Shown: positions 1-9,787 of the stretch, one piece after another
Layout of the letters: each line of letters begins with the position of its first letter
Position numbering within the stretch: the stretch's first letter is position 1
Assembly (NCBI RefSeq): GCF_902364365.1
Contig: NZ_CABJDN010000005.1
Location: forward strand, 434,001 to 498,000
Direction: 5' to 3'
DNA: 64,000 nt
Origin: Bacteroides intestinalis
Lineage (GTDB): Bacteria; Bacteroidota; Bacteroidia; Bacteroidales; Bacteroidaceae
Made by a program: the position numbers and the translations under genes
Notes under the pieces: model-generated
Seen by the model: the letters and a program-made list of their open reading frames with translations, nothing else
The model's database searches: none
What the model was told of the DNA's origin: nothing

Positions 1-1377
1 ACGAAGATCCGGATTCCGTTTCTCAAACTGTTCCTTTACCACCTTGTCCCAGGTCAGACCATACACGTTATGAATTTCATCATGCATACCCAGGTGGTGC
101 TTCATTACAAGACGTTCCGTTTGTTCCTCATTGCTCCAGGCAGGTTCACCCATATCCGTCCAGAAGCCGGCAATGCCGTCATCTATCGGTTTCTGCTGAT
201 AAACTCCCCACCAGTCCGCCACTTCGGGAATGGTAAAGTCCACCACACCGCAGTTGCCACCCCACGGCCAGGGCATATCATAGCTCTTACCCGTAGTGGA
301 GTCTTTCACCAGATAACCCAAGCGGTCCGCTTCTTCCCATTGCTTTTTATTAGCCTGAGAGATAACCGGGTCTTGCGAAACAATCACCTTGAAGCCCATC
401 CCTTTCAAGTCGGCAAGCATCTTCTTCGGATTCTGATAGTTTTCTTTCCGCCAGTTGAAGTCCTGTAGGTATTGTGTCCAGCCTATATCCTGATAGATGA
501 TATCGCAGGGAATACCACGCTTGCGGTATCCTTCGGCTATTTCATAAGAGAGCTTCTCGGTAGTCAGCAGGCCGCGGCATTGTGCAAAGCCCAGTGCCCA
601 TTTCGGAGGCATGATGGGTTTTCCGGTCAATGCGACATACTGTTTCATGATTTCCTTATAATCCTTACCGAAGATAAAATAGTAAACCATCTCCCCACCG
701 GGAGCTTCAAAGCTGTAATAATCACGGTTTTCAGTACCGAATTTGAATTCTGTCTTATACGTGTTATCCAGAAATATACCATAGCGATAACTGCTCATAA
801 AGAAAGGAATACTTTTGTACAGGGGATCTTCCACAACGCTGTAACAAGGTTTATCACTATTCCACATTTTATAAGATTCGCCTCGGCGGTCCAGCTTGCC
901 GGTCTTCTCACCCAAACCGAAGAAATGCTCATCCCGGCGCAGGGTCTTATACTCCACTTTACGCTCTCCATCGCTGATATGCCCCTTGTCGGCATAATCA
1001 CTGAACAAGAGCTTCTGATACTTGTCGAATATCTGCAAGCTGAACGGAGCCTTGTTGACGCGAATACGCAGTTTAGGCGTAAATATCTCATAGCAGGCAT
1101 TCTGTTCGTCCACCCGGACAGTGCCTACATCTTCCAATTCTTCATTAATCACCGCAAAGGAAGGATTTCCCCGCTGCAACTTACCGTCCGGCGAAAACCA
1201 GACGCGCACAACGGAGGGACTGCAAAGTTGCAACTGCACAGCCGAATTATCGTCTAAATGAAACGTAACGTCTCTCCCTTCCTGCGAATAAGAAGTACAG
1301 TTTCCCGTTACATTTCCGCAATATAAATGCGGAGACAGGCAACACAGTATTAAAAATAAATATATATATTTTCTCAT
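1..1377 (-). CDS. GH31 alpha-glucosidase, C-terminus cut by window edge
   Basis: Secreted or periplasmic glycoside hydrolase family 31 enzyme, expected to release glucose from alpha-1,6-linked oligosaccharides made by the GH66 enzyme encoded just upstream. Reading leftwards from the ATG at 1377 gives an N-terminal signal peptide (about residues 1-20), a GH31 beta-sandwich, then the catalytic barrel with the WTDMGEP motif; D408 in that motif is the candidate nucleophile. The frame stays open to base 1, so at least 459 residues are present and the C-terminal part lies outside the window. It is the last visible gene of the PUL, 344 bases beyond the GH66 gene with a large palindrome in between. 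Family assignment is firm; linkage specificity is inferred from context. Confidence 0.9.
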   Translation of the reverse strand, partial: MRKYIYLFLILCCLSPHLYCGNVTGNCTSYSQEGRDVTFHLDDNSAVQLQLCSPSVVRVWFSPDGKLQRGNPSFAVINEELEDVGTVRVDEQNACYEIFTPKLRIRVNKAPFSLQIFDKYQKLLFSDYADKGHISDGERKVEYKTLRRDEHFFGLGEKTGKLDRRGESYKMWNSDKPCYSVVEDPLYKSIPFFMSSYRYGIFLDNTYKTEFKFGTENRDYYSFEAPGGEMVYYFIFGKDYKEIMKQYVALTGKPIMPPKWALGFAQCRGLLTTEKLSYEIAEGYRKRGIPCDIIYQDIGWTQYLQDFNWRKENYQNPKKMLADLKGMGFKVIVSQDPVISQANKKQWEEADRLGYLVKDSTTGKSYDMPWPWGGNCGVVDFTIPEVADWWGVYQQKPIDDGIAGFWTDMGEPAWSNEEQTERLVMKHHLGMHDEIHNVYGLTWDKVVKEQFEKRNPDLR

Positions 1378-1721
1378 GGTTCTATATCTTTTATAATATG
1401 TTCTTTTCTTTTCCGGTTATGAGCTAAATTGATACGCGGACAAGGCGGACGAACGCGGATTTTATAAGGCTGAAAGCCTGAGATTACATAGCGTAGGGCA
1501 ACGCCCTACGTGATTATGTATATCTCTATTTAAGCCCTGAAAGGGCGCAATCAAGCATACACGCTTTATCTCGCCCTTTCAGGGCTCAGAAATGGGGATG
1601 TATATTACGTAGGGCGATGCCCTACGCTATATAATGCAAGCCTTTCAGGCTTAAAATTCAGCCTGATAAATTATCATTTAGCTCATTATTGTGCCATTTT
1701 GAATCAACCCCAATAACCGTT
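1378..1721. repeat. Intergenic region with a 188-bp imperfect palindrome
   Basis: There is no gene here. Bases 1466-1547 and 1572-1653 are inverted copies of each other (roughly 80 percent identical by eye) around a 24-base loop. Each arm carries AGGCTGAAAGCCT-like, GCGTAGGGC/GCCCTACG and CCCTGAAAGGGCG segments, several of which are themselves small palindromes. The structure would fold into a long cruciform or RNA hairpin between the GH66 and GH31 genes, where it could cap the transcript or lower GH31 expression. It resembles the REP-like intergenic hairpins seen in Bacteroides genomes; that comparison is from memory and not tested. Confidence 0.8.
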
Positions 1722-3512
1722 TTATTCCATTACAATCATGCTCCAGTATTTCAGTGAAGGAAGCGTAAAGGTTATCGCTCCGTCTTTCTGTTCAAAAGCT
1801 AATTCCTGCGAAGCTCCGGCATGTGCATCGGGAGTAGCTACCCACACTTTGCTCACTTTCCCCGCAACATTCAGCTTCAAGGGCACTTTAGTCACCAACC
1901 GGGGTTCGGGCATTGTCCCGTTCAGGTCTCTCCAACTTAAACTGTTTGTACTAAGGAAGTTCAGCAGATGAACCACCTGTTTGCCGTTCACCCTTCTGGC
2001 GAAAGAAGTAATGGCTGATTTCTGTGGCGGCCAAGTGTTCAGATTCAGATTCTTGCTTGCATCCGTACATACCAAAGTTACCTTCTCCTCCTCCCCGCCA
2101 TCGCGAAGAAGATTCTGATAAGCAGTCATAAAGTCATAATAGCGCACAACAGCCGTCTTCAAAGCATCACTCATCTGCAAACGGGTATTTGGAAAATATT
2201 CACTGCACAACATATGGTCGCCTCCCAATTCCAGGTGCGAACCTCCCAGAGCAAACATCACCGCATCCGTCAGCAAGATTCCCGGCATATTGAACTCACC
2301 GGAACCCTTTTCATAATTCATATAAGCCGCAAACACCGTCTTCAATGCCTGATTTCCGTACTGATGGTTCGCTTTCAGGATCGTATATAAATCCGTGAAA
2401 TCAGCTTCATCCCCCCAAACTTCATTATACAGGAAATCCACTTTCCCCGTACCTGCAATTTGGGATGCCCCATAGCTACTTACTGCATTCATCACCAAGC
2501 GCTTATCAGGATGTTTCCCCTTCATAGCTTCAATAAACGAAACATAAGTCTTAGGCAGATTCACCTTATTCCCCTTGTAATCATAGCGGTCGCCACGGTT
2601 TCCCAACTGGTCTATCTGATAGCCGTCAAAGTCAAGATTGGCATAGACATCATCGTTGCGCTGGGCAATATATGCCTGCCATTCGGCATTACCCGGATCG
2701 AGCAAATAGATATTGCTCTTCCAACTGTCAGGCAATGTATGCGCATCCTTATCCGTATGTCCTGTGCCTTTAAAGATGTACCACTCTTCCTTCACACCGT
2801 CACCGGCTGCATCATCGAGTGCACCGAAACAAAGATTATAAAACATCGCCTTCATTCCAAACGAGTGCTGAATGCGGATATAATCCTTTACCGACTGTGT
2901 ATAAATATCCCGGTTGGCGATGTCCTTATATACCGCATCGAGATGTTCACGCGTACCGCCTAACGGCCAGTGATGCTTGTTGTGCCAATCCTGAAACTGC
3001 ACACCATTTATATGGCAGCGGTTCAGAAAAGCCATTTCCTCCTGAATTTTACTTTCCGTTTTAGAAGCGTCGAAGGTGGCGACAAAGCCATAACGCGGAA
3101 AACGTGCCCAGTCACTGGATACATCGATGGCAATAGTACCGAGAATGACTTCCGTACCGTCTTCTTTAGTGCGATAGACATCCGCCAGATATCCGGTGAA
3201 ATCCGTTGCAGGGGCAGTCCACGTCCAGGAACCGCCTGCGGCTGCCTGTTCGGAGATTACCTTGTTCAAAGTACGGTAACGTACCTTTGCTCCCGCAGGC
3301 AGGGCATCGGCTGTGAAGGAAACGGTTTCACCCGGTTTGTAACAAGCCTTGTCAGTAGTCAGGTTCACGGTTAAATCGGAGGTAACGGGAGTGACATCAG
3401 TCACTCCTCCGGTTTCTCCTCCACCACCGTTACCACCGCCGGTTTCATCATTGTCTTTGCTGCACGAAGCCAAAAAGAACATGGCAGCCATTGCATAAAC
3501 TATATATTTCAT
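1722..3512 (-). CDS. GH66 endo-dextranase / cyclodextran-type enzyme, lipoprotein
   Basis: Glycoside hydrolase family 66 protein of 596 residues, expected to cut alpha-1,6-glucan (dextran) at the cell surface. The N-terminus is a lipoprotein signal with lipobox LASC (C17) followed by a flexible Gly-rich linker (residues 24-36), then an immunoglobulin-like domain (about 45-130) and the catalytic barrel. D301 in YQIDQLGNRG and E364 in YNEVWGDE match the family's nucleophile and acid/base positions in spacing and context. Only 4 bases separate it from the SusE/F-like gene upstream. The gene set SusC-SusD-SusE-GH66-GH31 matches the dextran PUL described in B. thetaiotaomicron. A cycloisomaltooligosaccharide-forming activity cannot be excluded from sequence alone. 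Confidence 0.92.
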   Translation of the reverse strand: MKYIVYAMAAMFFLASCSKDNDETGGGNGGGGETGGVTDVTPVTSDLTVNLTTDKACYKPGETVSFTADALPAGAKVRYRTLNKVISEQAAAGGSWTWTAPATDFTGYLADVYRTKEDGTEVILGTIAIDVSSDWARFPRYGFVATFDASKTESKIQEEMAFLNRCHINGVQFQDWHNKHHWPLGGTREHLDAVYKDIANRDIYTQSVKDYIRIQHSFGMKAMFYNLCFGALDDAAGDGVKEEWYIFKGTGHTDKDAHTLPDSWKSNIYLLDPGNAEWQAYIAQRNDDVYANLDFDGYQIDQLGNRGDRYDYKGNKVNLPKTYVSFIEAMKGKHPDKRLVMNAVSSYGASQIAGTGKVDFLYNEVWGDEADFTDLYTILKANHQYGNQALKTVFAAYMNYEKGSGEFNMPGILLTDAVMFALGGSHLELGGDHMLCSEYFPNTRLQMSDALKTAVVRYYDFMTAYQNLLRDGGEEEKVTLVCTDASKNLNLNTWPPQKSAITSFARRVNGKQVVHLLNFLSTNSLSWRDLNGTMPEPRLVTKVPLKLNVAGKVSKVWVATPDAHAGASQELAFEQKDGAITFTLPSLKYWSMIVME

Positions 3513-3516
3513 CGTT

Positions 3517-5013
3517 TCACTGTTTTACTATCGAAATTGTCTCTTCCAACTGATTCAGAGTAATCTTATAAGAACCAGCCGTCGTAATCTTCCATTTCAG
3601 GTCGATACCTCCAATCATTACATCCAGGTATTGAGCTTTGAAAGCATCGCTGGCCTTATCCAAAAACAACATTGGTTCCGTCTCGCCCGAAGGCTGCTTA
3701 TCAGCTACGGTCGGCATAAACCAAGCACCGTTCCAGTCCTCTTTCTTATCACAGGTCAGCTTCAACTCACCCACATTCAGTACACCTTGCCAGGTAAATA
3801 CATACGGATTATCCGTGGCCTGCATCGGCGTGGCATCTCCAATACTCCATCCCGCAGGCGCAGCATCCCCTACCATATAAATCATCTCATAAGGAACAAA
3901 TTCGCTCATCATCATGCGCTCTTTCCCTGCACGGATATCGACACATATCTTATAGGCCTTACCACATTCGGCATCTTTCAGCACCCATTTATTGTCAGGA
4001 TCGAACCCTTTCACAAATACCATCTCCGTATCGGTGTAAGCGGCATTGGCATTCTTTGCTTTATACATGCTCTCCCAGCTTCCTTCTGAAGTTCCGAACT
4101 TGAATTCCCCACCCTGGCCTGCATCGAACAAACGGGCATAGCGGAACAGGAACGGATCGAGCACATCCTTTTTCATCGGCACAAATCCCCAGTCGTTCAT
4201 ACCTCCAACGAAATAAAGCTGATCGTAAGCCGGTCTGAGGTTCTCAGTCTGAGTCAAGGTGATAACACCGGTAAACAGGTTCGCTTCAACAACATAGTTG
4301 AACTCTTCTTCAATCGTAAACGATTCGTCCGGCTGATCGGCACTGGTACGAAGCACCAGCTTTCCGTCAGTTCCTTTGTTGTACGACGGCAAGAAAGAAC
4401 CCAGCGTAGTGATAAACTTAAAGGAACCCGCAGTCATTTTTCCCGTCCATGTAAATATACCATTGTCTTTCCGGGTCATTTCCGTTGCATCGTCCGCACT
4501 CCAACCGCCGGGAGTGGCATCACCTATCAGGTAAAGAGTGGAAGTCAACGGTTTGTAAGCTGTGACACTAAAAGAAGTAGTGGTTACCTGCGTCTCTTCC
4601 CGATCCGTTACTTTGGCTGTCAGGCGTGCCTCCAGAGAGAAGTTTTCAGTAGCTTCCGCACCGAAATGCTCACGAAGGATATTATTCAATTCCTCCACGT
4701 TCTTCTTCCAGGTATATTCCTGCACGACATTCTCCAAAGCCACATAAGGAGCGGCAAAATTACTGCCTGCCTTGGCAAGTTCCAGTGTATAGGAAATCTT
4801 ATTTCCTGTACCATAATTCGTGCCTGTTGTCCAAGAGAGTTCCAAGGCATCATCACCATGCGCCTGTTCGTTCAAAACGACTTCCGTGTTGCTGGTGGAA
4901 AGCGCCAGTTCATTGTGTCCCTTATCCAATTCCATATAGTCATTGTCCACACATGCAGACAATGCCATGCAACCCAGCAATGCAAATACTAAATGTGAAA
5001 TATATCTTTTCAT
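3517..5013 (-). CDS. SusE/SusF-like outer-membrane glycan-binding lipoprotein
   Basis: Surface lipoprotein of 498 residues that should bind the PUL's glucan and hold it near the SusCD importer. The signal peptide ends in lipobox LSAC (C21). An N-terminal SusE-type Ig domain (about 30-150) is followed by three tandem carbohydrate-binding Ig modules, each opening with a related strand: LYLIGDATPGGWS, LYFVGGMNDWG and IYMVGDAAPAGWS. The conserved tryptophans in these openings are likely ligand-stacking residues, as in starch-binding SusE and SusF. It sits between susD-like and GH66 genes on the same strand with short gaps (22 and 3 bases), so it is cotranscribed. Ligand identity is inferred from the neighbours. 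Confidence 0.88.
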   Translation of the reverse strand: MKRYISHLVFALLGCMALSACVDNDYMELDKGHNELALSTSNTEVVLNEQAHGDDALELSWTTGTNYGTGNKISYTLELAKAGSNFAAPYVALENVVQEYTWKKNVEELNNILREHFGAEATENFSLEARLTAKVTDREETQVTTTSFSVTAYKPLTSTLYLIGDATPGGWSADDATEMTRKDNGIFTWTGKMTAGSFKFITTLGSFLPSYNKGTDGKLVLRTSADQPDESFTIEEEFNYVVEANLFTGVITLTQTENLRPAYDQLYFVGGMNDWGFVPMKKDVLDPFLFRYARLFDAGQGGEFKFGTSEGSWESMYKAKNANAAYTDTEMVFVKGFDPDNKWVLKDAECGKAYKICVDIRAGKERMMMSEFVPYEMIYMVGDAAPAGWSIGDATPMQATDNPYVFTWQGVLNVGELKLTCDKKEDWNGAWFMPTVADKQPSGETEPMLFLDKASDAFKAQYLDVMIGGIDLKWKITTAGSYKITLNQLEETISIVKQ

Positions 5014-5035
5014 ATTCTTCTTCTGATTTAAGTGA

Positions 5036-6532
5036 TTAATAACCCGGATTCTGTGTCATCAGTATATTCGCATCCATTTCCGTCTGCGGAATGGGAAACA
5101 ACAGGCGATTCTTATTCACACTGTTCTTGCCGATGGATTGCAGGAAACGGATGGCATACTCTCCATTATTGACGCGGATCATATCGAACCAGCGATGTCC
5201 TTCGAAAGCCAGTTCCATGCGCCGTTCGTGAATAATCTTCTCACGCATCGCCTCCTGCGACAGGCCCGAAACTTCCGGCAATCCGGCACGTTTGCGAACT
5301 ATGTTCAAGGGAGCGGCAGCTTGGCCGGGTTGTCCCATTTCATTCAGCGCTTCCGCTTTCTTCAGCAAGACATCCGCGTAGCGGTACACAACAAAGTTAT
5401 TGGGGTTCGTATTGTATTCCGGCGAAATAGTCTTGGACACCAGGAATTTGCGCACGTTATATCCGGTATTGGAGTAAGAACTCTTATAAGTCTTTCCGTC
5501 GAAGTCCGGACAACCTGCATAAAGAACCGTCAGGTCTTTCCGGTTGTCACCTTCTTCATACTGGCTCACAAATTCCTCCGTAGGCTGGTTCCAGCCGTAG
5601 CTGCCTGCAACAAAGTCCGAGTTGCGAGGCCCCATGAAAGTGGAAAGCCAGGAAGACTGCCCGTCCGTTCCCCAGAAATCATATTCCGTACTTCCGGAAT
5701 ACTGCACTTCAAACAGAGATTCGGGACCGTTATTGATGGTAGCATCGAAGTTATTTTCATACTTGCAGGTGGAAAGGTCGTAACCCAGGTTCGTAATCTC
5801 ATTGCACAGTTCCACCACGTCTTCATAATAACTCGTATAGTTGGGAGCCAGTGTCAGGTAAATATCCGCCAGCATGGCAAGGGCAGCATCCTTACAGGCA
5901 CGTCCTTTTTCTTCTTCATTATATTCCGCTTTCGCCGGAAGCAAATCGACCGCATTCTTACAGTCCGAAATGATCTGCTCATAAGTCTGATCCAACGTAG
6001 TGCGTGCTATTGCAGTAGATTCACCCGGATTATAAGGTTCCAGACGCAAAGGAACGCCGCCATACAAACGGGCTAAAATATAATAGTAATGGGCACGAAG
6101 GAAATATGCTTCACCCATACAACGGTTCTTTATACTTTCCGATACAGCTTCGGCCTGCGGAAGACTGGTCAGCACAATGTTACACTGCCCGATACCTACC
6201 CACGGAGAACGCCACATATACAGAGCCATACCATTATCGCTCTGCGTGATAAAATTGGATGCCTGTATGGTTTCCAGACCATCTGTACCACCGCCTGCAC
6301 CTACCAGGCTGTTGCCCGCAACGATATCCAGCGACCACATACGCTGGTTGTAGAGATTGGAAGACTGAAGCGCCTTGTAGCAAGCATTTGTCAGTGCCAC
6401 GGCCACATCATCAGTCACAGTTGTTTCAGGATCAACGGCATATTTGGGCGACTTATCCAGGAAGTCATTACATGATACCAGCATCAATACAGCCAGCACG
6501 TATAGTAAGTTTGTTATCTTTTTCATATCCAA
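5036..6532 (-). CDS. SusD/RagB family glycan-binding lipoprotein
   Basis: SusD-family lipoprotein (498 residues) that forms the lid on the SusC pore and captures oligosaccharide at the outer membrane. The lipobox is LVSC (C21), followed by the typical NDFLDKSP start of the mature protein. The all-helical TPR-like fold is supported by family motifs such as the AEAYFLRAHYYYILARLYGGVPL stretch (shown here only as AYFLRAHYYY) and the C-terminal ERRMELAFEGHRWFDMIR region, with the usual ending NPGY. The start could be M1 or M3. It begins 5 bases after the SusC stop, so the pair is translationally linked. Confidence 0.95.
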   Translation of the reverse strand: MDMKKITNLLYVLAVLMLVSCNDFLDKSPKYAVDPETTVTDDVAVALTNACYKALQSSNLYNQRMWSLDIVAGNSLVGAGGGTDGLETIQASNFITQSDNGMALYMWRSPWVGIGQCNIVLTSLPQAEAVSESIKNRCMGEAYFLRAHYYYILARLYGGVPLRLEPYNPGESTAIARTTLDQTYEQIISDCKNAVDLLPAKAEYNEEEKGRACKDAALAMLADIYLTLAPNYTSYYEDVVELCNEITNLGYDLSTCKYENNFDATINNGPESLFEVQYSGSTEYDFWGTDGQSSWLSTFMGPRNSDFVAGSYGWNQPTEEFVSQYEEGDNRKDLTVLYAGCPDFDGKTYKSSYSNTGYNVRKFLVSKTISPEYNTNPNNFVVYRYADVLLKKAEALNEMGQPGQAAAPLNIVRKRAGLPEVSGLSQEAMREKIIHERRMELAFEGHRWFDMIRVNNGEYAIRFLQSIGKNSVNKNRLLFPIPQTEMDANILMTQNPGY

Positions 6533-6537
6533 ATCAA

Positions 6538-9537
6538 TTAAAAGTTAAAGTTTAATCCTACACTGAATGTACGGGAAATGGGATAACGGGACAAATCAAT
6601 ACCGTTGATATCCACCTCCGGATCGAAACCGGAATACCCGGTAATGGTAGCCACATTCTCACAAGAAAGGGAAAGGCGTGCATTCTCTATCTGCAACTTC
6701 TGCAACCATTGTTTCGGGAAGGTATAAGAGAGAGTGATGTTCTTTACACGCAAGTAAGATCCGTCTTCTACAAAGCGGTCGGATACACGGCAGTTCTGGT
6801 TAGGATCGCCGAACACGGCACGCGGCATGGAGTAGCTTGTCCCCTCTCCGCGCCAACGGTTCAGCACATCAGTCGTCTGGTTGTATGCGGCAGCCATACC
6901 TACATTGTCGATATTGTTGGCGTTATAAATCTTATTGCCGGCCACTCCCTGAAGGAATACGGAAAGCTCGAATCCTTTATAAGACAAGTTGTTGTTCATT
7001 GAGAAGAACCAACTGGGATTGGGATTGCCAATCACCGTACGGTCACTGTCGTTGATGACACCGTCGTTGTTCAAATCCCTGAAACGGATATCACCCGGTT
7101 CAGCTCCCGGCTGCACAGCATGCGCATCCACTTCCGCCTGGTTTTGGAACAAGCCGTCCGTCACGTAGCCGTAGAAGGCATTAATCGGATAGTCTTTTGC
7201 CAGCATCGTCACATACGAGTTGTTGATCTGGTTGATATAGTAAGGAACCGCGCTGTTCAGGTCCTTAATCTTATTCTTATTATAAGTGGCGGTCACGTTT
7301 GTTTCCCAACCCAGTTCTCCGGTCAGGTTGATGGTATGCAGACTCATTTCCAAGCCCTGGTTGCGCACTTTACCGGCATTCGTATAAGTGGTGGTGGTAT
7401 CTTCAAATCCCGATGTGATGGGGATGGATGCCTTCACCAACATATCCCTTGTCTCTTTCAGATAAGCATCCAGTGAGAATACGATCCGTGAATTGAACAG
7501 GGAAGCATCAAAACCGATATTCGTCTGTGCCACCTCTTCCCAATGGATGTAAGGATTGGCAAGCGTAGAGGAAACCAATGCGGTCTGATTGCCGCTCGTT
7601 GTTCCGAATGGATATACACTGGTGTTGTAAGATGCCAGGTAACTATAATTGCCGACACTTGCCTGGCTACCGGTCACTCCATATCCTACACGTATTTTCA
7701 GGTCGTTCACAACGTCATTCTTCGGGAACCAGCTTTCCTGTGAAATGCGCCATGCGGCAGATACAGAAGGGAAAGTACCCCAACGGTTCTTTTTACCGAA
7801 ACGACTGGAACCATCGCGGCGGACAGTTGCCGTCAGCATATAGCGGTCTTCGTAAGAGTAGTTGATACGTGCCATGTAAGAGAGCAATGCCCATTCATTG
7901 GAACTGCCGCCAATGGCGTACATCTCCTGACCGTTATCCATTTCATGCACATTGTCGAACATGAATACGTTCTTCTGTGCATTCAGGTAATCATTCACAT
8001 TCCACTGTGCAGACGAACCTGCCATCACTCCCACACGATGCTTTTCTGCAAAGGTATGGTCGAACAGGAAATAGTTATCCCACAGGTAAGTGAATGATTT
8101 ATTATCGCTCTTGTAACGTGAAGTTTCTTCCGTCGGAATAGGCTTCCAGTTATATTTCGGCGTGAAGTTATCGATGAACCAGAATTTGGCATCGTAACCG
8201 AAAGTGCTCTTGAATTTCAGCCATTTGGTAAAAGTCAGTTCCGCTGTCAGGTTGGCAAGGAAGTTATAACCTTTCGTCTGGCTCTTGTTCAGTTGCGTAG
8301 GTCCTATCGGGTTGCGGATGCTACCGTACCATTCCGAATTACCTTCCGGCCCACTCCATGAACCGTCTTCATTCTTCACCGGAAGAACGGGAAGAGCTTT
8401 CAGTGCATCACCGATATTATAGCTGCCCGAATCCTTCGTATCAGTGCTGAAAGTGATATTATTGGAGAACTTCAACCACTTCAGCACCTGTGCGTCGCTG
8501 TTGGACTGAAACGTAAAACGGCGATAGTTTACACTGCGCACCGTACCCGACTGATCGAGAAAACCACCGGATACATAATAATGAGACTTCTCATTTCCTC
8601 CGGAATAACTTACCGTATAGTTCTGCATCACACCCGTGCGCAGCAATTCGTCCATCCAGTCGGTACCTGCACCCAGTTCCGAAGGATTTGCCCAATTCGG
8701 GTTCGGGTTGCGACCACTGTTCACCATCATATCATTACTCAAATCGGCATACTGGCTTGCGTTCAGCAAAGAAGGAATGTTCGTGGCATTCTGGAAAGCA
8801 CAATTAGCCGATACCGACAATTTGCCTTTCCCTTCCGTTCCACGCTTGGTGGTGATCATCACTACCCCATTGGCTCCACGCGAACCGTAAATGGCTGTAG
8901 CCGATGCGTCTTTCAATACGTCCAGGCGTTCCACATCCGCCATGTTCAGTGAAGACAGTCCCAGGTCGGTAGGCACACCGTCAATCACCACCAGCGGATC
9001 GCAGTTGTTAATGGAGCCCAGACCACGAATCTTGATAGATACATTGTCACCGGGCTTTCCGGCATCCACTACCTGCACACCGGAGATGCGGCCCTGAATG
9101 GCTTGTCCCAGATTAGAAACGGGGGCATTTTTGATGTCCTTGCTCCCCAAAGAGGAAACAGCACCGGTAAGGTCACTTTTCTTCATGGTTCCATAACCGA
9201 TAACCACCACTTCGTCCAGCATTTCACTGTCTTCCGAGAGTGTTACCATAATCTGTTTCTGTCCTTTCACGGGAACTTCCAAAGACTTATAGCCCACGAA
9301 TGAAACTACTATAACGGCATCCGAAGGCACATTCAGCGAGAAATCGCCATCGATACCCGTTATCGTACCGTTCGTTGTGTTCTTCTGCACCACACTGGCA
9401 CCGATAACGGTTTCTCCGGTCTGGTCTTTCACTACACCTTGTACTGTGATTTGCTGTGCGAACATGCACATCGGAAGTAACATTCCTATCAGACAAACCA
9501 TGATTCGAAGCCTGATCGGCATTTTGTACTTTTGCAT
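6538..9537 (-). CDS. SusC/RagA TonB-dependent outer-membrane importer
   Basis: TonB-dependent receptor of 999 residues that imports oligosaccharide across the outer membrane with its SusD partner. A signal peptide (MQKYKMPIRLR, hydrophobic stretch, MCMFAQQ) is followed by a carboxypeptidase-D-like regulatory domain (about 30-110) with GVVKDQTGETVIGA, the SusC-type DEVVVIGYGTMKKSDLTGAV segment, the plug domain and a 22-strand-type barrel ending in aromatic NFNF. The frame is open 25 codons further upstream, but that extension is not signal-like and would overlap the promoter box, so the ATG at 9537 is chosen. First gene of the PUL structural operon. Confidence 0.95.
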   Translation of the reverse strand: MQKYKMPIRLRIMVCLIGMLLPMCMFAQQITVQGVVKDQTGETVIGASVVQKNTTNGTITGIDGDFSLNVPSDAVIVVSFVGYKSLEVPVKGQKQIMVTLSEDSEMLDEVVVIGYGTMKKSDLTGAVSSLGSKDIKNAPVSNLGQAIQGRISGVQVVDAGKPGDNVSIKIRGLGSINNCDPLVVIDGVPTDLGLSSLNMADVERLDVLKDASATAIYGSRGANGVVMITTKRGTEGKGKLSVSANCAFQNATNIPSLLNASQYADLSNDMMVNSGRNPNPNWANPSELGAGTDWMDELLRTGVMQNYTVSYSGGNEKSHYYVSGGFLDQSGTVRSVNYRRFTFQSNSDAQVLKWLKFSNNITFSTDTKDSGSYNIGDALKALPVLPVKNEDGSWSGPEGNSEWYGSIRNPIGPTQLNKSQTKGYNFLANLTAELTFTKWLKFKSTFGYDAKFWFIDNFTPKYNWKPIPTEETSRYKSDNKSFTYLWDNYFLFDHTFAEKHRVGVMAGSSAQWNVNDYLNAQKNVFMFDNVHEMDNGQEMYAIGGSSNEWALLSYMARINYSYEDRYMLTATVRRDGSSRFGKKNRWGTFPSVSAAWRISQESWFPKNDVVNDLKIRVGYGVTGSQASVGNYSYLASYNTSVYPFGTTSGNQTALVSSTLANPYIHWEEVAQTNIGFDASLFNSRIVFSLDAYLKETRDMLVKASIPITSGFEDTTTTYTNAGKVRNQGLEMSLHTINLTGELGWETNVTATYNKNKIKDLNSAVPYYINQINNSYVTMLAKDYPINAFYGYVTDGLFQNQAEVDAHAVQPGAEPGDIRFRDLNNDGVINDSDRTVIGNPNPSWFFSMNNNLSYKGFELSVFLQGVAGNKIYNANNIDNVGMAAAYNQTTDVLNRWRGEGTSYSMPRAVFGDPNQNCRVSDRFVEDGSYLRVKNITLSYTFPKQWLQKLQIENARLSLSCENVATITGYSGFDPEVDINGIDLSRYPISRTFSVGLNFNF

Positions 9538-9787
9538 AATATAAGAGTTTAAAGTTAGTAATAAAAATATAGATTCACATGCATTTGTCCCCTCTGTGAA
9601 GGAACAATGCAAATGTATCTGATAAGAGGAAGCAATAAGGGGGAAAAGAGTGAAAAAGTAGTAGTTTTAGGCGTTTTATAAGACATAAAACACTAATAAT
9701 CAATGCCATCAAGAAGATGCATTGTTCCAAAAAAGTAGTAAAAATATAAGCGTAAAAAAGACACTTATATGCCTTAAAAGTGTGGTT
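9538..9787 (-). promoter_or_regulatory. Promoter region of the dextran PUL structural genes
   Basis: This 250-base gap separates the SusR-like gene from susC. On the minus strand TACATTTG at 9617-9610 matches the Bacteroides -7 consensus TAnnTTTG perfectly. It lies about 73 bases ahead of the chosen susC ATG, and the longer in-frame start would sit on top of it. No clear -33 TTTG was found at the normal distance, as is common for activator-dependent PUL promoters. The SusR-like binding site is presumably just upstream but no repeat stood out. Confidence 0.5.

Noticed and set aside
795..1100. Minus-strand ORF in a second frame within the GH31 gene
   Set aside because: It lies wholly inside the well-supported GH31 frame and resembles no family.
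9538..9612. Longer start for the SusC protein
   Set aside because: The 25 extra residues are not signal-like and the region contains the -7 box TACATTTG; the ATG at 9537 starts a proper signal peptide.
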